Shown: one piece after another, positions 36,396 to 52,562 of the stretch
Layout of the letters: the number at the start of each line of letters is the position of its first letter
How positions within the stretch are numbered: the stretch's first letter is position 1
Assembly (NCBI GenBank): GCA_022577435.1
Contig: JAKOON010000011.1
Span: 11,707,198 to 11,771,197 of the forward strand
Reading direction: 5' to 3'
DNA: 64,000 nucleotides
DNA from: Embiotoca jacksoni
Lineage: Eukaryota; Chordata; Actinopteri; Embiotocidae
The notes under the pieces: model-generated
What the model was told of the DNA's origin: nothing
The model's input: only the letters and a program-made list of their open reading frames with translations
Databases searched by the model: none
Program-made: the position numbers and the translations under genes

Positions 36396-38214
36396 TTTGT
36401 CGTAATGAGAAGAGCTTGGCGTCAGGTCCCAACCACTGCCACACGGATCAATCTGTGTGCATTCATTTTAGACGAGGCATTTGCATTTCCAACATTTATT
36501 ACGAGCTCCAGATATCCGCTGAGCACCAGAATCAGATTAAACCAGATCAGAAGGGGTTAATTGGTGGTGACATCATCGCTTGTTGGAGCAGACGAGAGAC
36601 CAAATAAGATTGTCTCCTGATATTTTACACCAAAACTTCATCCTTGATTGCTCCTCCTTATCCAAGTGTCCTGACTCCGAGCAGCTGCGGCTCAGACAGT
36701 AAGCGCGCAAGAGAAACCAGATCCCCAAGAAATTACTGTGTTTACACATCTCTCAGTTGAATGATGAAATGCTTCTTTTCTGCGAACTCCTCTTTTAATT
36801 TAAATCTGGTCCAGAGACTTATGTTTGTATGTTAAAGTGAATCTTTGTTTTTTTTTTTACGTAAAGAACATTCTATCAGCACTAATTTGATCTTTACGTT
36901 AAAATAAAAATTATGAAAATAAAAATGATGCTGATCTGACAGATGTAGCGGCCATTTTTTTTGAACCAGTGTGGGGTCATAAAGAGAGCAAGAGCACATA
37001 AATCAAATTATCTGATGGTAGAATTTCTTTTTAGCTTCTATTTTATTTAAAGATGTCAAAGTGCTGACGTTTAAAGAAGCTGAATTATCGACCAACAGTT
37101 CCAGTTTGTGATGCACCCACAGACGTAGAGACATCTTTCACTGTATTACTGCGACACTGAAGAAAACTTAAATTGTGATGTTTCTCAGGCAGATTCTGAA
37201 CAGTCTTTGTTTTTTATGGTTTTAAGGGGATTTAAGGTTTATTTGCTTTTGATATTGGTTGATTTGTGTGAAAATTTGACTTTGGAAATTACATTTTTAA
37301 GTTTATTTGTATATTGGGGGGGCAAGTAAAGGGGGAGGGGGGTTATATCGTTTTGCAGAGTTATTGTAGCTTTGTTGCCTTTTGGGGTAAGATATGGTAT
37401 TATAAGAACTACAGTTACCTTAAATGTTTTGGGGAATGTAAACAGTTGCCGAAATCATAATTGGCAGTTCCAGTTTAACGTTAGTATGTTAGCACATGGC
37501 TCAAAGCCTCGTGGAACTGCTAGCACGGCTGCAGACTCTTTTATAGCAACATAATGTAGAAAAAGCAAAGCAAAAGTGTTCTTACTTAACATTTTTTCTT
37601 ACAATATCCAATCTTAGCTTTTTTTAATGATCCTGTTCGGACACAACCGCTCTCGGTTTGTTATAGATGTTATTCTTAGTTCAAAAATCAACAGGAACTC
37701 GAAATACAAAGACACACGTGGGATCAAGAACAAGAACCTCGAACTCTGGCGCCAAAAGTCGTGCATTTCGTGAGCTCCCCGCCCACCCCAAAAAAAAAAA
37801 AAAACTCAAACCCCGTCACCGTGCAGCACGTCATCTGTGAACATAAACCAGAAAGCAATTATGTTTCCCATCACATCGTAATGGGAAGAACAAATAAGTT
37901 GTATATGAATGTAATTTCTCAGCGTCGGGGTTGGCAAGGGAGATACTGTATGTGAGAACTCGTACAGTAATCACTTATAATTTCCTTCTCTTCCTTCAGG
38001 CAGAACAACAGTCACATAGACAGATGAAAAACTGAGGAACTCAGGAAATGAGGAGCGAAAACTGTCGTCTTCAGGAACAATTTGGCGGTATTATTTTTAT
38101 ATTATTTCATATTATATTTGACCTGCCTCCTCCAGCGGAGTTCAATCAGACGGAATTCTGACGTGTAAAATTAAAACGGTGTGCAAAATCTAGACCCTCT
38201 GAGTGGGCGTGGCC

Positions 38215-38330
38215 TCTTCTTCAGGAAACTTTAGCATAATGCAGCCTCTAGTGGCCCTCAGTGGTAACGCACTTTAAGAAACTAGGCTTCACTTTTCAGA
38301 CCTGGAGACTAGGTCTATGCTCCAAACCTG
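38215..38330 (+). repeat. Dispersed repeat fragment (family A)
   Basis: GCAGCCTCTAGTGGCCCTCA, GTGGTAACGCACTTTAAG and CACTTTTCAGACCTGGAGAC blocks. Confidence 0.6.
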
Positions 38331-39832
38331 TCCCGTCTGCTTTTTGTCGCACCATGTCAGCAAATGTAACCAAAACCTGACATGAAGGACGACACAGGAC
38401 GAGACAAAGATCGCGAGCTGGTTCGAGCCCTCAGTCCGACAGAAAAAGGATGCAGGAGCGAATGAAACTGACTGCAGGAGAGGAGAGGACGAGATGAATT
38501 CGTCTCTTAAGTATGTGGCAAATTGAGGGAGGTGTATCAGGGGTCACGGAGTTAGAATAACCGAATAAATTCGCTAGAATAAATCATCTATATCATTACC
38601 ATAAGTTAATTAAAGTGGACATCTGGTTTCCAGCTATCTGTTGAAAATGCGGTTATATAAAATTGGAATTTAGTTTGTTAAATGAGCCTCCAGCACCGAG
38701 GAGACCTTTTAACACTGGAGACCGACCTGAAGCCCGTCGGAGCGGAGGAGGGGAGATTCAGGTTTCCAGAGGTCAGACTCTTTTTGTCTTCACGTGAAAG
38801 AGACGTGCGCGTTTTCGGACATTTCTAAGTGAGAAGTTTTGTTTACTCAGATCAAACACTGTCAGTTTAACCCCAACCAAGCAGGCAGTAGGTTTCCATT
38901 TCGTCCACTACAGGAAAATGTGTAACTTTCACGCCGAGAGAGCCCAAAGCGTGTCCATTTCACGTTCTGCCGTCACACCGGGTTGCAACGGTGACACCTG
39001 TACTTACTTACATGCAAATCAAGGTTTCTTTGAGTTTTGTACGTACTGCAGATCCTTTTTAATGGTGATGCTTTCACTTTCTCTCGTGCTGTAAGAGATT
39101 TACCGATAAAAAAAAACTAGCTGGTGGACGTCTTTAAACGCTCCAACAGGATTTATTCATCCTGTTCGGCAGTACGTCGTCCCTCACAAAGGCTTTTCTG
39201 CATTTTCTTTCTCACACAATAGCATTATATAGCAGTCTACTTATATTGTTAAGGCGAAAGGAAACTAATTACGAAAATGTTCTACATCGTGCAGCTCTTT
39301 GTCTCGCTGCCTCCGACTCAGCTGTCTGTCAGCTGCTGCTTTTTAAAGAAGTTTTTACTCGAGTCGCCTCCCTCAGCACTTCCTCTCTCTCTCTGCGTCT
39401 TTCGCCTCCTCTGATCGACCCCAAGCCCCAAACATTACATTTATTTAATATTGTGTGCATAAGATAAGGAAAGATATAATTGTTAAACATCTTGATTTGA
39501 TAGTTGATGACCCATTTCACCTGCAAAATACTACAAAACGACCACATAGTGTGACAGAGCAAACAAGAAATGTCAGTCAATAACTTGGCTGTCATGGAAA
39601 TCTAAATCATCATTGGTGTGCACTGAATTATGTGTTGACTTTTTTTTTTTTTTTAAGTCATGCACTGTTTTCATCCAAATTTAATATTTATGAGACCTCT
39701 ACAGTGGAATTATGGGTATTTAAATATAGATTTATAAGCTGGTTTGTCGTTATTAGTGCAAATGTCCAATTTTCAGTTGACAGAAGCAAAACTGAAAAAT
39801 GGAGGCATTTGAATGTGGTTAAAAGGTTCAAT

Positions 39833-39833
<1 letters not shown>

Positions 39834-39870
<37 letters not shown>
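39834..39870 (+). repeat. (ATT)n microsatellite
   Basis: About 12 ATT units in AT-rich DNA. Confidence 0.95.
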
Positions 39871-39872
<2 letters not shown>

Positions 39873-40069
39873 AAAGCCAAAGCAGTGTACAGTTTTTTGC
39901 TATTTTTTTTCTTTACTATGTCTAATATGACTTACAATGTAATTTTTTTTTTTTACAAATATATATTATTAATACTAGATGTTATTGTTAAGAAATTGTC
40001 TCCTCCTTTTCCTTATTCACATTTCGTTGTTATTTTGTTTGGTTTTACGAACAGGAAGCAGGAACTAAA

Positions 40070-40094
40070 CCGGAAGCACGTGTCTGTGACGTCA
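40070..40094 (+). promoter_or_regulatory. Candidate wdr45 promoter cluster: ETS, E-box, CRE
   Basis: CCGGAAG (40070-40076), CACGTG (40077-40082) and the full palindrome TGACGTCA (40087-40094) lie within 25 bp, about 400 bp upstream of the wdr45 start codon. These are consensus motifs for ETS/GABP, bHLH-Zip (USF/TFEB type) and CREB/ATF factors. Such clusters mark housekeeping promoters. Inference from motif and position. Confidence 0.55.
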
Positions 40095-40247
40095 CCAGTT
40101 GAAAAACAAAAACAAATCTCCGTCTTGCAACATCTGCCTCGTTATTTAGCTGCTGTAAAAAAAAAAAATTCAAAAAAAGTCTTATAAAAAAAACAAAACC
40201 TTGGCGTTGTCTCGACTCTGCGTCTTCATGGTGAGACTTTCAACTTT

Positions 40248-40264
40248 CCAACATGGCGGAGTGA
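40248..40264 (+). promoter_or_regulatory. YY1-like ATGGCGG motif with a three-codon uORF
   Basis: CCAACATGGCGGAG resembles the YY1 motif often found just downstream of vertebrate TATA-less start sites. Read as RNA, its ATG at 40253 opens ATG-GCG-GAG-TGA, a minimal upstream frame, if transcription starts upstream of it. Confidence 0.4.
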
Positions 40265-40487
40265 AAACAGGAGAGCAGCTGTGTTTGCAGCGCTTCTTTG
40301 TGACGCGAATGTGGCTAATGCTAATGCTGGCCAACTGAGCTAACAGTGTTGCTCAACGGGGCAAATGAGGTTTAGTGTCCCTGAGCAGTTTTCGTGTCTC
40401 TGTCCCGTCTCTCCCAGGTCGTCCCTTTCGGTCCCGCTGAAGCTGTAGTTTGACCGGTGACGGCTCGGTAACGCAGGTTGAGCAGCC

Positions 40488-46355
<5,868 letters not shown>

Positions 46356-46734
46356 GGAGGGGAAAAACCCGCGAGGGGAGGGCGACGGGTCGAAAGGACT
46401 TAATTGCTGTCCGTCCTCCGGAGACGAGACGGGAGCAGAGAAATACAGACTCGATGCTGAAAGCCTGATGTGTGAAGTGTTGCGTGTATCCGTGTGAATA
46501 TAAACGCAGTATTCTGCGAGCCTGCGTCTCTCGTTGCGTCGCGAGTCTGAATGTTTATGAGAGGTTCCTAATTAAAGTCAAACTGAAATGAAAAGTCTTT
46601 TTTTTTTTTTTTTTCTTTGTTAAGAAATCAAAACACAAACCTGCAATGCGTTTACTTGTTTGGGCGAAAAGAAAACGGTTTTAATTGAACCCTCCCTGTT
46701 GATTTAGAGTCCACGTGAACGCCCGCCCTCTTGT

Positions 46735-46925
46735 GGTAGTCACGACGTCGAAACCATGTCTATAAAAGGTGGATGTAGCTTCTGGGTCTGATACGAGAGG
46801 CCAATGCAGAATGAAGTGCCATGAACTGTAATACCACTAAGGGGCCACTAGGGGTTGGCTCCAAAATAAAAACCTCCGTCTCCAATAGACTCCAGTTGAA
46901 AAAGCGTCGACTTCTCTCTACGCGC
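46735..46925 (-). repeat. Dispersed repeat, family A
   Basis: TCTATAAAAGGTGGATGTAG, then AATACCACTAAGGGGCCACT, AGGGGTTGGCTCC and AGACTCCAGTTG blocks. Oriented opposite to 28425-28570. Confidence 0.65.
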
Positions 46926-46938
46926 CCTCTGGTGGTCG
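46921..46938 (-). promoter_or_regulatory. Candidate CTCF binding site
   Basis: On the minus strand CGACCACCAGAGGGCGCG, a full match to the CTCF core CCASYAGRKGGCRS. It lies about 570 bp downstream of the wdr45 stop and touches a family A repeat. Confidence 0.45.
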
Positions 46939-47149
46939 TATAAATAACGACAGCCTGGTGTTCAGCAAAAGACTGTGTTTTTTTTTTTTCATTTTGGGAG
47001 GAGGCTGTTGTGGGAGAGGGGGGGCGTTTTGATACAAAACTGCCTGTTTACTGTTCTTGTAAAAAAAAAAAAAAAATATTGAAAGTGCGTTTACTGTTGC
47101 CATGACAACGAAGGTTGCGTAACTGGACACGATGAGTACATTTAACTCA

Positions 47150-47500
47150 CAACCACAGAGAGTATATAAAAGTGGACGTAGTTTCCGGGTCTGAAAAGTG
47201 AAGCCAATACAAAAGTGTCTTAAACTGTAATACCACTGAGGGCCACTAGGGGCTGGCTCCAATACCCTCCCATTCAAAAAGCATCAAACCCCTCTCCTGA
47301 AATACAAAGTCAGTAAAGCGTTTTTCATTTTTCATCATGATGTCATAAGAGAAATTCCATCCTTCTGATCAGTGTCTTCTGAAAATAATTCCAGCATTCA
47401 TTGGATATCAGGACTCAAACGCAGCTGTGTTTTGGGGGGGGCGTGGCTGCTTTGATTGACAGGCCAGTGGTGCAGTCAGGTTTCAGGCACAGGTGGGCGG
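47150..47500 (-). repeat. Dispersed repeat, family A
   Basis: AGTATATAAAAGTGGACGTAG, GAAGCCAATACAAAAGTGTC, GAGGGCCACTAGGGGCTGGC and, further right, TTGATTGACAGGCCAGTGG. A second copy in the same orientation follows the first after about 220 bp. Confidence 0.65.
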
Positions 47501-49181
47501 GGCATAGCCCGTTCTACCGCTGACGTTCCGGTTATAAAGGCCCGGCTAAACACCTGAATGGACCTCCTGACAACACGCTGCAGATTTATCGCTCCCCCGC
47601 TGAGGTGTTTTCACTCTTCAGACGTTCCCGCCAGATGTTTATTAACCCGTCGAGCCTCCAGCTGCGCAACAACTTCCCCTCTGACATTTTAAACGCCCCG
47701 ACGTTCGCATTTTAGCTGCTGCCGGTGTTTCACGACGGCGGTTTTATGTTCAGCTTTTAGCGGCTCTTGTCATTTGAGAAGTGGGCTAATGTTTAAATGT
47801 CAAAGCTGCTGAGTCACTTGTTTAAAAACAAACCCAGCGAAATGCACTTTTATTAAGTTGTGTGGCCTCCAGGGAGTTTTAATGGGCTGTACTGGTGTCA
47901 AACTGAGTATTTTCTTCTTTTTTTTTTACCTTCATCATGTTTAATCGGCCTTTCTATAAAATATATTCATGTTTGGTCCTTTATTTCAAGCTCAAGTGAT
48001 CTCACTTCTATCAAAACCCATATTTTCAGCTCAGTCTTGAAGTCCAGATGCTGCATCTCTATGCTGCTGTAATAAATTATAGTTGTATTATAAATAAATA
48101 AATAAAAAAAAAAAAAGAAATTGGGAATTCAGTTATTTATTTGAAAAATGCATCTTCAAATAGATTTTTCTATTTTGTCCTATTTATTTGCTCGTTAGTT
48201 TGGTGCATTTTTTTGTATTGTATTCGTTTGCTTTTGAGTTTCTTCTGTTTGTTTGTCTTGTTTCTTTTTCCATTGTTAAATTTGTTTTTGTTATCGGTCT
48301 GTTTTTTTTGTTTTGTTTATTTCCTTATATTTGTTTTTCTCGTTCTGTTAGTTTTTGTTTTTCCTGACGTCCTATTTGTATTTCTGTTTATTTTTCTTGT
48401 TCCGTTTATTTTTCTGGCCATTATATTTGCGTTTCTGTTTGTTCTTCTTGTTTGTTATGTTTGTTCCATTTGGCTGAATTCGTCCTTGATTTTGTGTGTT
48501 GAAGATTAATGACCTACAGGAAATGAAATCGTTGTAAACAGGGCTCATTGTTCTTGTTGCCCGGTCTAACTCACTGTATCCATGGTAACATTATAGTTCC
48601 CGTTTCTTGTAAACCTTCACATCTGCTCTCACAAAATTTCTCACATTTAATGTAACATTTTCCAGAATAAATATCCAAATCTGTCTCAAACAAATTAAAT
48701 CAAGCAGCACTTAAACGCCTCAATCTAACCCACTTCACCTTTTCATATAATTACATCAGGATCTCGTAATCATGAAATATGTCAGAGATCGGAGATATGA
48801 AAAGTCATCAGCATCGCTTTCAATAAAAAAAAACATCAGTTCAGTCAGACGAGAAATCTAAAATCACTTCCACATGTCAGTTTAACATTAATCAATAAAG
48901 TTATTCTTTAAACTTGTATCAAACTCCTGCCTCCAGTAACAACATGCTTTTATTGTGAAAATCTGAAGTGAACTATCCGTGTGTTTTCCAGCCGATCCGT
49001 TTGATAATAACTCTGTCAGTCTGCTGAGACTTCATTTCCTCTTCACCGTCACGTCGTTCAGTTATTATTGTGTCTGTTTGTGACGCGAGCTGCAGCATTA
49101 ATGTGCTCATTTCAATTCAACGTGACGGTTTTATACCTCGGACATTGCTCTGATGCTCTCGAACTAAACCGCTAATCATGC

Positions 49182-49199
49182 GGCGCCCTCTGCTGGTCG
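49182..49199 (-). promoter_or_regulatory. Candidate CTCF binding site
   Basis: On the minus strand CGACCAGCAGAGGGCGCC, a full match to the CTCF core CCASYAGRKGGCRS, between wdr45 and lage3. Confidence 0.45.
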
Positions 49200-49234
49200 G
49201 TCACCGTAACGACATGTTTCTGGGTGTCAAAGGA

Positions 49235-49420
49235 TTAGGTTAGGTTAGGTAGTTACTTTGTTAATCCCCGAGGGGAATTTTTTTTCGCTACAGCAGCATA
49301 CAGAAGCAATAAGATAATAATAGAAAAGCAATAAAATAGCAGTAAATGATCCGTTATCTCAATAAAAGATGAAAAAGAAAAAAGATTTAAACAGAAAATG
49401 TTGACATTTTTAAACTGGAA
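49235..49420 (+). repeat. Short retroelement-like fragment
   Basis: TTACTTTGTTAATCCCCGAGGGGAATT resembles the 3' end of fish LINE/SINE copies (ATTGATCCCCGAGGGGAAATT type). It is followed by A-rich sequence. Fragment only. Confidence 0.4.
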
Positions 49421-50625
49421 TTTAAAATGAGTTACTAAAGCTGACGGTTTGTTATTATAGAAATAACAAAAAAAAAAAAACTCCTGCAGCAGATAGACAT
49501 TAAATACGAGCCTTTCTTCACGTTAATGAACGTGAACATAATGAACATCGTACCGGGTACCAGATACCGCCCACAGACAATGAAAAAAACCCAAATAAAA
49601 GCCTGTCGAGGAGAGAAAAGCAGGTACAATCAGTGGAGAAACAAAAACAACTTCATTAACTCGTTCAAACTGGTCGGCAGGTGAAAACTCGGTATTAGAA
49701 ATCCTCCGACTCTTCAACAGTAACTCCCAACAACCGGCCGAGGATCTGAAAAACGAAGCGGACTGATGCTATAACAGGATATAAGAAGATATCATGTTGG
49801 AAAGTTGTCGTGGATGTCAGGAAGAAGGCGGCAGCGAGGTAAACTGCGTGAACGTCAGGCTGACGTCGGAGAAACAGAAGTTTCGACGGGCTGAAGCGAG
49901 CGAGCTCACAGAAGCTGCAGAATCCCGAGAAAAAAAAAAAAAAATCAAATCCAAACAAGAGGGAAGTCTCGGATATAAACCGCAGCCTCAGTTCAAGTGT
50001 TTCAGGTGTTTCTCCTCCTGCTGCTGCCAAAACAGCAACCAAGAAACGCGAACGTCTGCTGTGTCTTAGCAACGAGATGTGAAGCAATCCTGTAGAATCG
50101 TTTTTTTTTTTTATTCCAGTAAATGTTGGACCAGGGAATAAAACATAAACATGCACATCTGTTGTTTGACGCATGGTTTAGATTTACAATAAACAATAAA
50201 TAAAGTCAAAACAATAAAAAAGTATTTTCTCTGGGTCTAAGTCAAATGATTTGGCGTTTATTTTAAAAGGACAAATCCTTAAAAAAAACGGGCGACTGTA
50301 CGCACATTCGTTTTGTTAAGAAGTGAAGAGGTGGTTTTAAATGACGTCACGCGGCCTCAATGATGAACGGATTTTTTGTTTTGTCTACTGCAGACGAATA
50401 AACAATATTTTTATATCCACAGTTTCTGCATTTTTGAATGAAGAGAAGCTTTTTTTGCCAAGAATCCGTATCAGACACAAATAAAAGTTCCAAGCAAAGT
50501 ACGTTTATCTGTTGTGAAGTCGGTCTGAAGATCTCTAAATAAAAACGGAGCCACGGTTTGAACACCCCCTTTTTTTTCTTTTTCAGTTGCCCTTCAAGTC
50601 AGGCTTCACTGTGAAAAGTTTCCTC

Positions 50626-52526
50626 TCAGTTTTTTTTCAACCCGTGTTTCCTCCCAAATGTCGCACCTGAGGATGGGGTGGGAAAACTCCAGCCGATGGA
50701 AGACGGGACCGGAAGGGGAAGTCCTGCAGTCCGGGGGTGGGGAGGAGCGGGTCGCGTCACGGGACGACGGGGGGGGCCGAACGCCTCCATGGTCTCCACG
50801 ACGAGCGACAGGTGATCCAGGAAGGAGTTCACCGACACTCGGAGGATTCGAGCTTCGTCCGCGCTCCACCTCCTGAAATACGACGACACGCGACGGTCAG
50901 GAACCGCGAACGGATGAAAAGGTTATAAAAAACCAAACAAACAACAACAACAACAACAACAAAACAGGGAGAGGTTCAGAGGGACTCACACGGACAGCGT
51001 GCTGCCCGACACGCTCAGCGCTTTGCTGATGCCGCCTTTCCTCGGCTCGCGGTCCGGCGACAGGGACCGCAGGGCGATGATGGCCTCTCGGGACGACGGG
51101 AAGGGGACGTCCAGAGAGCTGCAGGAGGGGGGCGGGTGGTCAAGGAAGACTGAGGGGGTTCAGCGGGACTCGCACAAACAAAAACAAACAAACATATGCA
51201 CTGCAACACGAACATTTAACCACCAAGATTTAGGATTTGGAGTCACATTTGTTTTGTTTTGTTTTTGTTTTAATTTAGTTTTTACTGCGTCATGTTAGCT
51301 GCCTTTAGATTACATACTGTGTAATAAATTGTAAATTAATTATTTCATCGATTTAAATTTTTAACACTAATCGTATGGAGACATACAGAAACGTAAAATA
51401 AAGACAGTAATCAAACTAAAGTAAACTTTCTTCAACAAATGATCTGAAATGGATCCAAATAAATGTTATTTAAAAACTTGAATCATCTCTTCTAAGTTGT
51501 ATCCTGAAATGTTTTCAGGATTTTTGTTTGGGATGTTTTCGTAAACGATTTTAATATAAAAATGAATTAAGCCACTACAACAATTACTGACATTTACCTT
51601 CTGTATATTTTCAATTCAGTTAGCAGCCTTTCAACATAAGTGCAGTGTGACTTTTACTATTATTTTTTTCAACATAAAATAAAAAAAAAAATATTACGAC
51701 CTTTCAACCAGTATAACATCTTTTCAAATGTTATATTCTGAATCCCTGTAGTTGCGGTTCTCTGCCTGTAGAGGGCAGCACAGCGACATAAACGTCCGGT
51801 AAAAACGACATTATTCTCTCCACTGAGAGAATAAAGATGAAAGAAGACCCTAAACTTGGGTAGACCACTTGATATCACAGTAGACAACAACAAACTTCTC
51901 AATACGACACTGAAGTAAGCTTCTGATTGGGCACTTAAAGGGGAAACGTTAAGGGAAAGTTGAGTTACAAACAGGGACATTTCACATTAAACCTGGTCCA
52001 GATATTTTTTTATTTTTTTTTAAACACTTCACTTAAATCTGGACTCGATGTGATGCGCATCAAACATTTTGTAAACAGGCCATTAATAGGTGCAAGAAAA
52101 CACAGATTCAGTCGCTCAGGTTTCCCTGAACTTTTCCCTTAAGTGAAGCAGACTTTTAACGGTCGTTTTCTCAAGAGTTGCAGAGTGAAAATAAAAACGC
52201 CTGTCCTCTCAAAAACAAGACAAAACCATCTTGTTTTGGAACATTTAACACCACAAGCAAAGTTTCAGTCAAATAGGAGTCACATTATTATTGTTTATAA
52301 ACAGTTTAACGCGAGCGGAGAGCCGCGTGGAGGACTCCCAAATTTAACGTCTGTCTGGCGGCGTTCAGTTTTACTGTCGTTTTTTCATGAATAAATATAG
52401 AAACAGGAAAAGAAATCGAAAGCCTAAAAGCACTAAAATACCTCAGACGTAAATAGCCGCTTCTGACATGAAAGGATACAACTCCAGTTTGCCTGTTTCG
52501 GGGTTTAATTCTCCGTCTGTTGCCAT
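50626..52526 (-). CDS. lage3: KEOPS complex subunit Pcc1 homologue (LAGE3)
   Basis: Small subunit that dimerises and anchors OSGEP in the KEOPS complex, which makes t6A on ANN-decoding tRNAs. Three coding exons on the minus strand: 52526-52480, 51118-50990, 50872-50626. They join in phase through GTATCC/CAG and GTGAGT/CAG borders into 140 residues (human LAGE3: 143). The core reads KLEFSLDVPFPSSREA, then LSVSGSTLSVRW and ILRVSVNSFLDHLSLVVETM, matching the Pcc1 fold. The start at 52526 (GCGATGG) begins MATDGELNPETGKLE. Family members end soon after FGPP; here a run of eight C just after FGPP keeps the frame open for about 45 more low-complexity residues. One C fewer would stop it after three more residues, so the C-terminus is doubtful. 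Twin ETS sites lie just upstream. Divergent from the kinase gene. Confidence 0.93.
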
Positions 52527-52547
52527 CGCGGTTGTTGTGTTGAAGTG

Positions 52548-52562
52548 ACCGGAAGCGGAAGT
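52548..52562 (+). promoter_or_regulatory. Twin ETS motif in the lage3 promoter
   Basis: ACCGGAAGCGGAAGT, two overlapping GGAA cores 22-36 bp upstream of the lage3 start codon. GABP/ELK-type sites of this form are usual in TATA-less housekeeping promoters. Confidence 0.55.

Larger units (their letters stand above)
24864..40040. other. Intergenic, 15 kb without a recognised gene
   Basis: No coding exon of a known family was recognised on either strand. GC-richer patches at 27300-27700, 29270-29730 and 31700-32100 give overlapping frames without domains or codon periodicity that I can argue for. The interval contains CA and CGG microsatellites, an 18-bp palindrome (25829-25846), copies of dispersed repeat families A and B, a pair of inverted repeats (30661-30945 and 35875-36174), a 32-base G run, a degenerate GACTTGGTT array (32310-32760) and a hairpin (34800-34873). 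Distal regulatory DNA is possible but not demonstrable here. Confidence 0.5.
46356..50625. other. Intergenic between wdr45 and lage3
   Basis: Begins with the wdr45 3' UTR; an ATTAAA hexamer near 46570 is a possible polyadenylation signal. Then come two minus-strand copies of dispersed repeat family A (46735-46925 and 47150-47500), T-rich low-complexity sequence (48160-48500), a 3'-end-like retroelement scrap with TTAATCCCCGAGGGGAATT (about 49235-49420) and two CTCF-like motifs. The lage3 3' UTR is at the right end. No further gene is recognised; the open frames at 48141-48509 and 49695-50174 are low-complexity. Confidence 0.55.
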
